From: Pantoea vagans
GTDB taxonomy: Bacteria; Pseudomonadota; Gammaproteobacteria; Enterobacterales; Enterobacteriaceae
Length of the DNA: 64,000 nt
NCBI RefSeq assembly: GCF_001506165.1
Contig: NZ_CP011427.1
Coordinates: 4,030,001-4,094,000 of the forward strand
Direction: 5' to 3'
A model generated the notes under the pieces. It did not search any database, was not told the DNA's origin, and saw only the letters and a program-made list of their open reading frames with translations. A program made the translations under genes and the position numbers. Below are positions 8,399 through 17,509 of the stretch, in pieces (the stretch's first letter is position 1; every line of letters starts with the position of its first letter).

Positions 8399-9919
8399 AT
8401 GCTGCTGGAAATGATGCACATCACCAAACGTTTCGGCGCGGTGAAAGCGCTGGATGATATCAGTCTGCGGCTGGATGCAGGTGAAGTGATGTCACTGTGC
8501 GGCGAGAATGGTTCTGGCAAATCGACCTTGATGAAAATCCTGTGCGGGCTCTATCCGCACGGTGATTTTGACGGTGAGATTCACTTTGCCGGCGACCTGA
8601 TTCAGGCGCAGACCATTCGTGATACCGAACGCAAAGGCATTGTGATCATTCATCAGGAACTGGCGCTGGTGCGCCAGCTCACGGTGATGGAGAACATTTT
8701 CCTCGGTGCCGAATTGGGCCGTTTTGGCATGGTCGATGATGAAACCATGACGCTGCGCTGCCAGCAGCTGCTGGCACGGGTGAAGCTGGATGTGTCGCCC
8801 ACCACCAAAGTCGGTGAGCTGGGGCTTGGCCAGCAGCAGTTGGTGGAGATCGCCCGAGCGCTAAATAAACAGGTTCGGCTGCTGATTCTGGATGAACCGA
8901 CCTCCTCGCTCACCGAGCAGGAAACCGAGGTGCTGCTGAGCATTATCAACAACCTGCGTGAGCATGGCATCGCTTGTATCTACATCTCGCACAAACTCAA
9001 TGAAGTGAAAGCCATCTCTGACACCATCTGCGTGATCCGCGATGGGCAACACATCGCCACGCGTCCAGCGGCCGGTTTGAGTGAAGATGACATCATCACC
9101 ATGATGGTGGGACGCGAACTGACCGCGCTCTATCCGCATCAACCGCACGATATCGGTGACACCCTGCTGGAAGTCAAAAACCTCACGGCCTGGCATCCGG
9201 TCAATCGCCATGTGCGCCGGGTGAACGATGTTTCGTTCAGCCTCCGGCGTGGTGAAATCCTGGGGATTGCCGGGCTGGTCGGTGCCGGACGCACCGAAAC
9301 GGTACAGTGTTTGTTTGGCGTCTGGCCGGGCCGCTGGCAGGGCGATATTGCTATTAACGGTAAGCCCGTAAAAATCCAGGACTGTCGCGATGCTATTGCG
9401 CACGGCATTGCCATGGTGCCGGAAGATCGTAAAAAAGATGGCATCGTGCCGCTGATGGGCGTGGGTAAAAACATCACGCTGGCGGCACTCGATCAGTTTA
9501 GTCATCGCCTTTCCACGCTGGATGAGGCCGCCGAACAGCAGGCCATCAACGATGCGATTCGTCGCCTGCGCGTCAAAACCTCCTCTCCCGATTTGGCAAT
9601 TGGGCGGCTGAGTGGCGGCAATCAGCAAAAAGCCATTCTGGCGAAGTGCCTGCTGCTCAATCCCAAAATCCTGATTCTGGATGAGCCCACGCGCGGCATT
9701 GACGTCGGCGCACGCCAGGAGATCTACCTGCTGATCAACGCCTTGGTGCAACAAGGCATCGCGGTGATTGTCATTTCGTCCGAGCTGCCCGAAGTACTGG
9801 GCCTGAGCGATCGCGTTTTGGTGATGCATGAAGGGCAAATCAAAGCCGATCTGATTAACAACAATCTAACTCAGGAGCAGGTGATGGAAGCCGCTCTGCG
9901 GAGTGAACATTATGCTTAA
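8399..9919 (+). CDS. xylG: D-xylose ABC transporter, dual ATP-binding protein XylG
   Basis: A 506-residue sugar ABC ATPase with two fused nucleotide-binding domains (about 1-245 and 255-500). Domain 1 shows Walker [10 protein letters not shown], signature [15 protein letters not shown] and Walker [12 protein letters not shown]. Domain 2 has a degenerate Walker A ([10 protein letters not shown]), signature [15 protein letters not shown] and Walker [11 protein letters not shown]. This asymmetry is normal in RbsA/XylG/MglA proteins. It energises xylose import with XylH and XylF. CGAGGAGG lies just upstream of the ATG, and the 3' end overlaps xylH. Confidence 0.97.
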   Translation: MLLEMMHITKRFGAVKALDDISLRLDAGEVMSLCGENGSGKSTLMKILCGLYPHGDFDGEIHFAGDLIQAQTIRDTERKGIVIIHQELALVRQLTVMENIFLGAELGRFGMVDDETMTLRCQQLLARVKLDVSPTTKVGELGLGQQQLVEIARALNKQVRLLILDEPTSSLTEQETEVLLSIINNLREHGIACIYISHKLNEVKAISDTICVIRDGQHIATRPAAGLSEDDIITMMVGRELTALYPHQPHDIGDTLLEVKNLTAWHPVNRHVRRVNDVSFSLRRGEILGIAGLVGAGRTETVQCLFGVWPGRWQGDIAINGKPVKIQDCRDAIAHGIAMVPEDRKKDGIVPLMGVGKNITLAALDQFSHRLSTLDEAAEQQAINDAIRRLRVKTSSPDLAIGRLSGGNQQKAILAKCLLLNPKILILDEPTRGIDVGARQEIYLLINALVQQGIAVIVISSELPEVLGLSDRVLVMHEGQIKADLINNNLTQEQVMEAALRSEHYA

Positions 9920-11084
9920 AACCGAGAGCACACAGAGCCTGCCGGGCACGCCCACACCGGGCAAACTTCCGCGACTGAATCTGCAAGTGTTAGTGATGCT
10001 GGGCGCGATTTTACTGATTGCGCTGTTCTTCACCTGGACCACCGACGGTGCCTGGCTGAGCGCACGCAATGTCTCCAATCTGCTGCGCCAGACTGCGATT
10101 ACCGGCATCCTGGCGGTGGGGATGGTGTTTGTGATCATCTCTGCGGAAATCGATCTGTCAGTGGGTTCCATGATGGGTCTGTTGGGCGGTGCCGCCGCGA
10201 TTTTCGATGTCTGGCTTGGCTGGCCGCTGCCGCTCACCATCGTCGTAACCCTGGTACTGGGTCTGCTGCTGGGGACCTGGAATGGTTGGTGGGTGGCGTA
10301 TCGCAAAGTGCCTTCGTTCATCGTGACGCTGGCAGGCATGCTGGCATTTCGTGGCATCTTAGTCGGCATCACTGATGGCACCACCGTCGCCCCTACCAGC
10401 CCGGCAATGTCGCAGATTGGGCAAAGTTATCTGCCTGGCGGCGTAGGGTTCGGCTTTGGTTTTGTCGGCCTGGCGCTGTTTATTCTCTGGCAATGGCGCT
10501 TACGCCTGCGACGTCAACAGTTAGGGCTGAGCCAACCCGCCGCAACCAGTACCGTGGCCCGTCAGGCGATCACGGCTGTGCTGGTGCTGGGAGCTATCTG
10601 GCTACTGAATGATTATCGCGGGGTGCCGACGCCGGTCTTGCTGCTGGCACTGCTGTTGCTGGCGGGCATGTTTATGGCGACGCGCACCGCCTTTGGTCGC
10701 CGGATTTATGCCATTGGTGGCAATCTTGATGCCGCGCGTCTTTCCGGGATTAATGTGGCGCGCACCAAGCTGGCGGTGTTTGCGATCAATGGCGTGATGG
10801 TGGCGATTGCCGGACTAATCCTCAGCTCTCGCCTGGGTGCGGGTTCCCCCTCTGCCGGTAACATTGCAGAGCTGGATGCGATTGCCGCCTGCGTGATTGG
10901 TGGCACCAGCCTCGCGGGCGGCGTGGGTTCGGTCGCCGGAGCGGTGATGGGCGCGTTTATCATGGCCTCACTGGATAACGGCATGAGCATGATGGATGTC
11001 CCGACGTTCTGGCAGTACATCGTGAAAGGCGCGATCTTGCTGCTGGCGGTGTGGATGGATACCGCCACGCGTCGCCGGGTGTAA
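9912..11084 (+). CDS. xylH: D-xylose ABC transporter permease XylH
   Basis: A permease of about 390 residues with 10-11 predicted helices, matching E. coli XylH through [35 protein letters not shown] and [18 protein letters not shown]. The EAA-like loop region ([20 protein letters not shown]) contacts the ATPase. I take the ATG at 9912, which overlaps the end of xylG by 8 bp, rather than the in-frame GTG at 9903. The overlap suggests translational coupling. Confidence 0.96.
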   Translation: MLKTESTQSLPGTPTPGKLPRLNLQVLVMLGAILLIALFFTWTTDGAWLSARNVSNLLRQTAITGILAVGMVFVIISAEIDLSVGSMMGLLGGAAAIFDVWLGWPLPLTIVVTLVLGLLLGTWNGWWVAYRKVPSFIVTLAGMLAFRGILVGITDGTTVAPTSPAMSQIGQSYLPGGVGFGFGFVGLALFILWQWRLRLRRQQLGLSQPAATSTVARQAITAVLVLGAIWLLNDYRGVPTPVLLLALLLLAGMFMATRTAFGRRIYAIGGNLDAARLSGINVARTKLAVFAINGVMVAIAGLILSSRLGAGSPSAGNIAELDAIAACVIGGTSLAGGVGSVAGAVMGAFIMASLDNGMSMMDVPTFWQYIVKGAILLLAVWMDTATRRRV

Positions 11085-11177
11085 TCGCGTGGGCGATCAC
11101 ATTGTGGCGCAAACCATTTCTGCTGTCCTTGCAGCCGTGCTATGCAATGCGCTGAGGGTTTAAGGGAACGCGCCACC

Positions 11178-12356
11178 ATGCATGAGAAACGTTACCGCAT
11201 TACCTTGTTATTCAACGCCAACAAGGTGTATGACCGCCAGGTTGTGGAAGGGGTCGGCGAGTATTTACAGGCGTCGCAAACCGACTGGGATATCTTCATT
11301 GAAGAGGATTTTCGCTGCCGTATTGAGAATATCCGCGAGTGGCTGGGCGATGGGGTGATTGCCGATTACGACGACAGTTCGATCGAAACTCTGCTGGCCA
11401 ATGTCCAGGTGCCGATTGTTGGTGTCGGCGGCTCGTATCATCAGCCGGAAGATTATCCGCCAGTGCACTACATCGCCACCGATAACGCGGCATTGGTGGA
11501 GAGTGCCTTCCTGCATCTGAAAGAGAAAGGCATCAACCGTTTTGCCTTCTACGGTTTGCCTGCTTCCAGCGGCAAGCGTTGGTCGCAAGAGCGTGAGCAG
11601 GCGTTTCGTCAGCTGGTGATGCGCGAACGCTATCAGGGCGTGGTGTATCAGGGCATGGAAACCGCACCGGAAAACTGGCAGCACGCCCAGAACCGCCTCG
11701 CGGACTGGCTGCAAACGCTGCCACCGCAAACCGGTATTATTGCCGTCACCGATGCGCGAGCGCGCCATCTGTTACAGGCGTGCGAGCATCTTAAAATCCC
11801 GGTGCCAGAGAAGCTTACGGTGATTGGTATTGATAACGAAGAGCTGACCCGCTATCTGTCCCGCGTTGCCCTCTCCTCCGTCGCCCAAGGCACGCGGCAG
11901 ATGGGCTATCAAGCCGCGAAATTGCTGCACCGCTTACTGGATAAACAATCCCTGCCGCTGCAGCGCATTCTGGTGCCGCCGGTCAAAGTGATTGCCCGCC
12001 GCTCCACGGATTTCCGTTCGCTGCACGACCCTGCTGTGATTCAGGCAATGCACTACATCCGCTTTAATGCCTGCAAAGGGATCAAAGTCGAACAGGTGTT
12101 GGATGCGATTGGCATGTCCCGTTCAAACCTGGAAAAGCGTTTTCGTGATGAGACTGGCGACACTATTCATGCCATGATTCATCGCGAAAAGTTGGAGAAA
12201 GCACGCGAGCTGTTAGCCTCTTCTTCATTGAATATTAACGAGATATCTCAAATGTGCGGCTATCCGTCACTGCAATATTTCTATTCAGTATTTAAGAAGA
12301 GCTACGCCAGCACGCCCAAGGAGTATCGGCAACTTCACGGCGAGAACGTGCTGTAG
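11178..12356 (+). CDS. xylR: Xylose operon activator XylR
   Basis: A 392-residue regulator, identical in length to E. coli XylR. Residues 1-275 form a LacI/periplasmic-binding-type xylose sensor ([40 protein letters not shown]). The C-terminal 100 residues form an AraC helix-turn-helix pair ([20 protein letters not shown], then [17 protein letters not shown]). With D-xylose bound it activates xylA and xylF promoters. The frame continues 12 codons upstream, but the ATG at 11178 aligns with the E. coli N terminus. It is the last gene of xylFGHR, 93 bp after xylH. Confidence 0.96.
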   Translation: MHEKRYRITLLFNANKVYDRQVVEGVGEYLQASQTDWDIFIEEDFRCRIENIREWLGDGVIADYDDSSIETLLANVQVPIVGVGGSYHQPEDYPPVHYIATDNAALVESAFLHLKEKGINRFAFYGLPASSGKRWSQEREQAFRQLVMRERYQGVVYQGMETAPENWQHAQNRLADWLQTLPPQTGIIAVTDARARHLLQACEHLKIPVPEKLTVIGIDNEELTRYLSRVALSSVAQGTRQMGYQAAKLLHRLLDKQSLPLQRILVPPVKVIARRSTDFRSLHDPAVIQAMHYIRFNACKGIKVEQVLDAIGMSRSNLEKRFRDETGDTIHAMIHREKLEKARELLASSSLNINEISQMCGYPSLQYFYSVFKKSYASTPKEYRQLHGENVL

Positions 12357-12417
12357 CGCACGGCTAAGATCAAGATTTCGTGGCGCATTCTCGCTATACT
12401 TCCGCTGCTTCTTTAAA

Positions 12418-12512
12418 GGAAGATCGTCGTCTCCGGTGAGGCGGCCGGATTTCAAATCCGGTTGGGGCCGCCAGCGGTCCCGGGCAGGTTCGACTCCTGT
12501 GATCTTCCGCCA
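12418..12512 (+). tRNA. selC: tRNA-Sec (selenocysteine, anticodon TCA)
   Basis: The 95-nt sequence begins GGAAGATCGTCGTCTCCGGT and ends GATCTTCCGCCA with an encoded CCA. The extended 8-bp acceptor stem (GGAAGATC/GATCTTCC), the TCA anticodon at 12452-12454, the long variable arm and the near identity to E. coli selC make this tRNA-Sec, which decodes UGA as selenocysteine with SelB. Only a compensated base pair in the anticodon stem differs from my memory of the E. coli gene. TATACT at 12395-12400 is a plausible -10 box. selC is a common integration hotspot, but no integrase lies beside it here. Confidence 0.98.
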
Positions 12513-12672
12513 CTTCCTTATCTCGTTTGATTCCCAAAAGATGAACTTGAGCAACCTGTAAGTCTTCATTACAAGTTGGACTTATCAGCTTGCCGATGTA
12601 CAGCAAGTTTGGCTCTTTACTTCTGCAATTGCCTCCGCCATGTTGCAACCTTAATAACATTGCGGAGCCCCC

Positions 12673-13524
12673 ATGCTCATCCATCCCAACGACAAGCTCA
12701 CCTTCTGCGGCGATCCGCGTGCGGAAGAGTTGCGCCAACGGCTGCAACAGCCGGATGCGCCCAAAGTGATTGCGGCGTCGTTATCCAAGCAGTTGGATCG
12801 GGAAAGCCGCACCCATCACCACGCGGCGGGCCAGCTTTACTGCCTGAAACAGGGGATGATGACGGTGAACACGCCGTCGGGGATTTTTGCCAATCCACCG
12901 CGCTTGGTGGGTTGGATTCCGCCGCACTTTGAACACGCGATTATCGGGCCAGGCCGGGTGCTGGGCTGGACGGTGTTGGTGGATGAAGCGCTGACCGCAC
13001 CGCTTCCCAAGCGTCCGGTGCTACTCTCCTGCCCTTCGGTGCTGGAACCCTTGGCCGAGCGGCTGGCAAGCTTGTCGCCTGATAGCTGGGGCAGCGAGCG
13101 CTATAACCGCTTGTGCGATGTGTTTCTGGATGAACTGTACGAATCCACCGAACATGCCTTAACGCTGCCGCTGCCTGAAGAGCCGCGACTGCGGCAGATT
13201 GCACGTCTGCTGATGGACGATCCCGGGGATGCGCGCACCGGGCCGGAACTGGCACAGTGGGCTGGGCTCAGCCCGCGCAGTTTGAGTCGCCACTGGGCCA
13301 GCGCGGTGGGCATGAGCTTGTCGCGTTACCGCCAGGTCTCGCGGCTACTGAAATCACTGGAAGGGCTGGCTGCGGGTAAAAGCGTGCAGCAGGTGGCCTG
13401 GCAGGTTGGCTTTGATAGCGTCAGCAGTTATATCAGCGCTTTTCGCAGCGCATTTGGTTCGACGCCGGGCAAATACCTTACGCCGCCTGCCGCGTCTGCG
13501 CTTGCAGCATCAGAAGACTCGTAG
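12673..13524 (+). CDS. AraC-family transcriptional regulator (NimR/YeaM-like layout)
   Basis: A 283-residue protein with an N-terminal cupin-like sensing domain (about 1-140; HHHAAGQLYCLKQGMMTV and WIPPHFEHAI match the AraC-type N-terminal domain of YeaM/NimR regulators) and a C-terminal AraC helix-turn-helix (GPELAQWAGLSPRSLSRHW, then SVQQVAWQVGFDSVSSYI). Regulators of this type often control a neighbouring exporter, but none lies beside it. Its 3' end overlaps the converging small AraC gene by 47 bp. The effector is unknown. Confidence 0.85.
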   Translation: MLIHPNDKLTFCGDPRAEELRQRLQQPDAPKVIAASLSKQLDRESRTHHHAAGQLYCLKQGMMTVNTPSGIFANPPRLVGWIPPHFEHAIIGPGRVLGWTVLVDEALTAPLPKRPVLLSCPSVLEPLAERLASLSPDSWGSERYNRLCDVFLDELYESTEHALTLPLPEEPRLRQIARLLMDDPGDARTGPELAQWAGLSPRSLSRHWASAVGMSLSRYRQVSRLLKSLEGLAAGKSVQQVAWQVGFDSVSSYISAFRSAFGSTPGKYLTPPAASALAASEDS

Positions 13525-13876
13525 GCCCATCAATCTCTGGCAGGCTGTGCTGATATTTACGGCGAAACGCACCGGGCGGCAGATGGTACATGCGGCGGAA
13601 GGTGCGACACCACGTCTGCTGCGACTCAAAACCATATTTGATCGCTATCTCCATCAGCGGCATGTTGCTATTCACTAAGGCAATCGCCGAGGCCGTGAGT
13701 TTGCGCTCTCGAATATAAGTCCCTAACGCAATGCCAGTGTGGCTGCGGAACAAACGCTGCAAGTGCCACTGCGAATAGCCGACGCGTCGCGCCACGGTTT
13801 CCAGAATCAATCGCTGTTCAATGTTGTCTTCGATCCACTGCATCAGTTGATGCATACAGGCTGCGTGAATATCCAT
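13478..13876 (-). CDS. Small stand-alone AraC/XylS regulator (SoxS/MarA/RamA size class)
   Basis: A 132-residue protein made almost entirely of an AraC double helix-turn-helix (LILETVARRVGYSQWHLQRL, then MPLMEIAIKYGFESQQTWCR) with no sensory domain, like SoxS, MarA, RamA and Rob's DNA-binding half. Such proteins are regulated by abundance and activate efflux and redox-stress genes. A C-terminal tail of about 25 residues extends beyond the SoxS length and overlaps the 3' end of the converging AraC gene. I would not assign it to SoxS itself without alignment. Confidence 0.85.
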   Translation of the reverse strand: MDIHAACMHQLMQWIEDNIEQRLILETVARRVGYSQWHLQRLFRSHTGIALGTYIRERKLTASAIALVNSNMPLMEIAIKYGFESQQTWCRTFRRMYHLPPGAFRRKYQHSLPEIDGPTSLLMLQAQTRQAA

Positions 13877-14019
13877 CTTTCCTCCTGCGGGCGGTTAAAC
13901 ACGTCAGCAGCATTATAAAAAAGCCTTCTCTGGCTATGTTTAGTATTAAAGCCAATAAATAACGAAATCTCGCCAATGTGGCGCACAGGTTGCTGAAGTT
14001 GGGTGCTTGCGACTTAACC

Positions 14020-14048
14020 TATCATGTAATAATGTAAGTTACATGATA
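14020..14048. promoter_or_regulatory. Perfect 10-bp inverted repeat, candidate operator
   Basis: TATCATGTAA at 14020-14029 and TTACATGATA at 14039-14048 are perfect reverse complements separated by 9 bp, ending 20 bp before the ATG of the small membrane protein. The size and AT-rich symmetry fit a dimeric repressor site overlapping the promoter. Candidate binders are the neighbouring Rrf2 protein or the small AraC protein encoded divergently. Confidence 0.6.
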
Positions 14049-14068
14049 AACACGGAGCAGGAGAGAAA

Positions 14069-14446
14069 ATGAACAGCATGATCACCCCGGACGTATGGAC
14101 ATGTGTAGCGATTGCACTGGCGGCGGCCAGCATCGCGATGACCATCACCCAAACCGAATTGTTTGCCGGACTACGTGCCTGGACGGCCAAAAAGCACGCG
14201 CTACTTGGCCACTTGTTTCACTGCTTTTACTGCATGAGTCACTGGACAGTGCTAGTCGGCATGCTGATTTATCGCCCTTACCTGCTGCACAGCGATATGG
14301 CGGTGATTGATTGGGTGATGACGGCGTTTATTACCTTAACCCTGACCACCTTTATCAACGGTCTGATGTTCAAAGTATTCCAGGCAGCAGTGACCACGCA
14401 CGTGATGAAACATAACGCGCAGATCACCTTACAGAAGCAGGATTAA
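14069..14446 (+). CDS. Small inner-membrane protein with CxxC motif (DUF1360-like)
   Basis: A 125-residue protein with about three hydrophobic segments (roughly 10-30, 55-75, 85-110) and a CFYCMSHW motif near residue 53. The C-x-x-C-x-S-x-W arrangement resembles the small DUF1360 membrane proteins, whose function is unknown; the cysteines could be redox-active or bind metal. GGAGCAGGAG precedes the ATG. Its stop overlaps the last codon of the converging Rrf2 gene. A perfect inverted repeat lies just upstream. No pathway can be assigned. Confidence 0.7.
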   Translation: MNSMITPDVWTCVAIALAAASIAMTITQTELFAGLRAWTAKKHALLGHLFHCFYCMSHWTVLVGMLIYRPYLLHSDMAVIDWVMTAFITLTLTTFINGLMFKVFQAAVTTHVMKHNAQITLQKQD

Positions 14447-14913
14447 GACTCATCACTGCACAGCGGATGGGGCTCGGCTTCCAGCCCCAGTTTTGCCATT
14501 TTGCTGAGGTAATCATCGGCAATATCGGCCACGGTGATTTGGCTAAAGCGATTAAGCAGCACCACTTCCGCTTCGTTGAGTGCCTGGTCGAGACGCTCAT
14601 CAACCGCATGCTCCACCAGACACGGCGAGGGATCGGCAGCAGGCCCGATGCTGAACAGCGCCGGTGAGCCAATGGCCTGATAAACATCGAGCAGCGTTAT
14701 CGCGTTTAGCTCTACCCGAAGCTCCCAGCCACCGCCGTGCCCTTTCTCCGACACCACATAGCCTTTTTCGCGCAGCCCGGACATCATGCGGCGTACCACC
14801 ACCGGATTAGTGCCCAACATTTTGGCCATGGCTTCAGACGTGGCGCGTTTAACGTGCCGATCGAGATGAATCAGCGCGTGCAGGGAGCGGGACATTCGGT
14901 TGTCGCGGGGCAT
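14443..14913 (-). CDS. Rrf2-family transcriptional regulator (YwnA-like)
   Basis: A 156-residue protein with an N-terminal winged helix (SRSLHALIHLDRHV, then EAMAKMLGTNPVVVRRMMSG) and the glycine-rich wing GYVVSEKGHGGGWELRV typical of Rrf2 proteins. The three closely spaced cysteines that ligate the Fe-S cluster in IscR and NsrR are missing; only isolated cysteines occur (SPCLVEH and near the C terminus). It is therefore probably a non-Fe-S member like YwnA/CymR. AGAGGA upstream supports the start at 14913, although an ATG six codons later is possible. It converges on the small membrane protein gene and may regulate it. Confidence 0.85.
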   Translation of the reverse strand: MPRDNRMSRSLHALIHLDRHVKRATSEAMAKMLGTNPVVVRRMMSGLREKGYVVSEKGHGGGWELRVELNAITLLDVYQAIGSPALFSIGPAADPSPCLVEHAVDERLDQALNEAEVVLLNRFSQITVADIADDYLSKMAKLGLEAEPHPLCSDES

Positions 14914-14968
14914 GGAGGGTTCCTCTAAAGTTCACGACACTCTAGCAAACGCGCCAGGCTGCAACAAT

Positions 14969-15892
14969 TTATCCCGCTTTCTGCACCAGGCTCGCTTGCC
15001 AGTCACTGAACAGAGTGAGCCAGTTTTTGGCCGGAATATTCTTTTTCAGTGCGGTGCCGAAACCGTGCCCGCCCTGCTGGAAAAGATGCATCTCCACCTT
15101 CACATGGTTTTTACGCAGGGCATCAAACATCTGTAACGTGTTTCTGGGCGAAGCCGTGCCATCATCCAGCGCCTGCGCAAGGAATGTCGGCGGAGTGTTG
15201 CCGCTTACACGGTCTTCCTGTGAATACTGATCAATGTCAGCCTGGCTGATATCTTTGCCGTACATCGCCGTGCGTGTGCCCACATGTGTCACGCCATTTT
15301 TCAGTGACAGCACCGGATAGATCAGTGCGGTGAAATCGGGCCGTGCGGAAACCTGATCCTGCGCATCAACAGCCGTGTAATTATTGGCGTCGGGGCTGTT
15401 ACTCACATTGGCGGCGAGGAATGCCCCGGCTGAAAACCCCATCACGCCAATCTGATTGGAGGCAATGCGATAGTCTGCCGCATGGCCCCGAATCATGCGC
15501 ATCGCTCGCTGCACATCAGAAAATGCATGATTCCGGTTAACCTCAGAACCCCCGCGCGGCATACGATAAATTAATACAAACGAGGAATACCCTTTTTGGC
15601 TCAGCACCTTTGCCACATCGAGCCCTTCAGCGTCCTGCATAATATAAGAAAAACCCCCACCGGGAATGATTAGCACAGCCGAGTGATTATTTTTCCCGAT
15701 CGGTGGAACATAAATCATTTCTGGAGAATCGACATTTGTGACAGCGCGATTATTGTTGGTCGGGTTTTTACTAAAATTAATAAATTTATTATTTCCTGAC
15801 ACTTCATTTGGCCAGACAGGAATTTCCTTATTGGCAAACGCAGCCGGAAGATACAACAAGAAAAGCACTGCCGATAAATGAGGGAACTTCAT
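14969..15892 (-). CDS. Secreted alpha/beta hydrolase (acetyl-esterase/lipase-like)
   Basis: A 307-residue protein with a clear signal peptide (MKFPHLSAVLFLLYLPAAFA) and an alpha/beta-hydrolase core. The oxyanion segment is IIPGGGFSYI, the nucleophile elbow GFSAG (serine near residue 153), the acid probably in ALDDGTASP and the histidine in GGHGFG. This layout fits the BD-FAE/acetylxylan-esterase group, which removes acetyl or acyl groups from carbohydrates or small esters in the periplasm. It is divergent from an EpsG-like polymerase gene and near an acyltransferase gene, so it may trim acyl groups from the same glycan. That link is inferred only from position. Confidence 0.8.
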   Translation of the reverse strand: MKFPHLSAVLFLLYLPAAFANKEIPVWPNEVSGNNKFINFSKNPTNNNRAVTNVDSPEMIYVPPIGKNNHSAVLIIPGGGFSYIMQDAEGLDVAKVLSQKGYSSFVLIYRMPRGGSEVNRNHAFSDVQRAMRMIRGHAADYRIASNQIGVMGFSAGAFLAANVSNSPDANNYTAVDAQDQVSARPDFTALIYPVLSLKNGVTHVGTRTAMYGKDISQADIDQYSQEDRVSGNTPPTFLAQALDDGTASPRNTLQMFDALRKNHVKVEMHLFQQGGHGFGTALKKNIPAKNWLTLFSDWQASLVQKAG

Positions 15893-16141
15893 CTCTATGA
15901 CTCCAAATCCTGAGTAAAATCAGTAACAAATGACAAAACCAAAAGTTTCCCTAAGGCTTCGCTGCCCAACGCCTGTCCCAGAGAGAATCAAATCAAATGA
16001 ATAACCCTGATAAAGTAACAAATAATATTACTCACCTGCACCCACTATAATACTGGGCCAAGAAAAATTAGACTTTTCTCATGTTTACGTTAACAAGGCC
16101 ATATGTTATAAGTAAATTTTAAACTATAAGAATCTGTGACC

Positions 16142-17269
16142 ATGGGAATTTACTGGATCATAAGTCTTAGCCTGACTTTTGTCGCGCTTGTCGAAGTCAT
16201 GTTAAGTAAAAATGAAAACACAGCACAAATCAGATCATACGTTTATTTTGTTGCCGTTGTCGTGTTATTTACTTTCGGCGGAATTCGTGGTCTGGGAACA
16301 GGTCTGGATGATTTCCAGTATCGTGATTTCTTTGTTCACTTCGTCGATAAAATTGTTATTGAAGGATTCTGGCGTACCGCAGAAGAATTCCGCTACGAAC
16401 CCGCGATCTACGCCATAGCAGGTCTCACACGTGTATTTACCGCCAATCCCGATATCTTTATCTATGTCTTTACGGTGATCGCGGTCTGCGTCAATGCCTG
16501 GTATTTCCGCAAGCTGACACCGCTGCCGATTGTGGCTCTGGCCGTCTACTCTGCTCACCTGTTTATTAACAAAGACATGAACCAGATTCGATTTGGTTTA
16601 TGTTCCGCGTTCTTAATGGGCTTTGTGTATCATATGTCCCGCCGCAGTAAATCCGGGATGATCACCACCTTTATTCTCTCCTTTATCAGCCACGCAACCG
16701 GGATTATTGCCCTGCTCATTCCCATGGCGATGATTGTGAGGAAAAACAAATATATTCCTATTTTGATTGTGGTGGCCAGCTTGCCCCTCGCCTTTATGGG
16801 AAGCTCTGCGTTGATTGCTGTGCTTTCCAGCCACCTCGGTGGATTGGGTGACAGGGCAATGGGTTACGCTAACCAAGAATCGACCCAGGATCAGGGTATC
16901 CTGACTCTCTCAAACCTGAAGAATATCGGCTTTGTATTTATCTTTAGCTTTATGCTGTTGAGCGACAGAATCAAAAACTTCGACCCGGTGAAGTTTAATA
17001 CTTATTACATTCTGGTCATCACGTTCGCGATTGGTGCGGGTATCAGGATGGCGCTGCAGGACTACGCCTCCGGTGGCCGACTGGCAAACTACCTGTTGCA
17101 AGTTGAACCGGTGCTTATTTCCCTCTGTATTTGGGAAACCAAAAAACTCAAGAAAGTTGCGGCCGTCGCGATTACCGTTTTAATGGTACTCTATTATCTT
17201 TATTACAATACCATTTCCAGTAAACAGTCGATAACCGGTTACGAAGTTTCACAAACATTTAAGCTGTAA
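16142..17269 (+). CDS. EpsG-family membrane protein, probable polysaccharide polymerase
   Basis: A protein of about 375 residues with roughly ten membrane helices. The FTFGGIRGLGTGLDDFQYRD segment, the charged loop EEFRYEPAIYAI and the NKDMNQIRFGLC motif fit the EpsG/Wzy-like polymerase family, which links exopolysaccharide repeat units at the periplasmic face. I use the ATG at 16142 rather than the GTG two codons earlier. TATAAT at 16046-16051 may be its -10 box. Codon use is more AT-rich than in neighbours, suggesting horizontal gain. A strong terminator follows. No glycosyltransferase, flippase or co-polymerase lies beside it, so it is not a full capsule locus. Confidence 0.75.
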   Translation: MGIYWIISLSLTFVALVEVMLSKNENTAQIRSYVYFVAVVVLFTFGGIRGLGTGLDDFQYRDFFVHFVDKIVIEGFWRTAEEFRYEPAIYAIAGLTRVFTANPDIFIYVFTVIAVCVNAWYFRKLTPLPIVALAVYSAHLFINKDMNQIRFGLCSAFLMGFVYHMSRRSKSGMITTFILSFISHATGIIALLIPMAMIVRKNKYIPILIVVASLPLAFMGSSALIAVLSSHLGGLGDRAMGYANQESTQDQGILTLSNLKNIGFVFIFSFMLLSDRIKNFDPVKFNTYYILVITFAIGAGIRMALQDYASGGRLANYLLQVEPVLISLCIWETKKLKKVAAVAITVLMVLYYLYYNTISSKQSITGYEVSQTFKL

Positions 17270-17281
17270 CACCCAATACCT

Positions 17282-17311
17282 AAACGCTAGCCTCCGGGCT
17301 AGCGTTTTTTT
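17282..17311 (+). terminator. Rho-independent terminator after the EpsG-like gene
   Basis: ACGCTAGCC and GGGCTAGCGT form a strong stem around a TCC loop, followed by seven T residues. It lies 12 bp after the stop codon and separates this gene from the downstream acyltransferase. Confidence 0.9.
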
Positions 17312-17509
17312 ATTTCTCAGATAAAGCCGATAGACGCATAAGGAAATTCTGAATGTTTTAGTGGTACTGGTCATCGCTTGCATTTTTCTTTCCATGAACC
17401 TCTAATAGACTCACATCTGCGCCAGCAGAGTTAGGAATATTCTTAGCAATTTTAAACCAGGTTATTCAAGACTCACTGGCGCCAAGTCACTCAATGAAAG
17501 AATGCAGAT

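Noticed and set aside
8861..9838. Long open frame (325 codons) on the minus strand inside xylG
   Set aside because: It lies wholly antisense to a clear XylG with intact ABC motifs, shows no recognisable domain and has no ribosome site; it is a by-product of high GC and codon bias.
12418..13876. Genomic island integrated at selC
   Set aside because: selC is intact, and no integrase, direct repeat of the tRNA 3' end or mobility gene lies beside it; the neighbouring genes are ordinary regulators.
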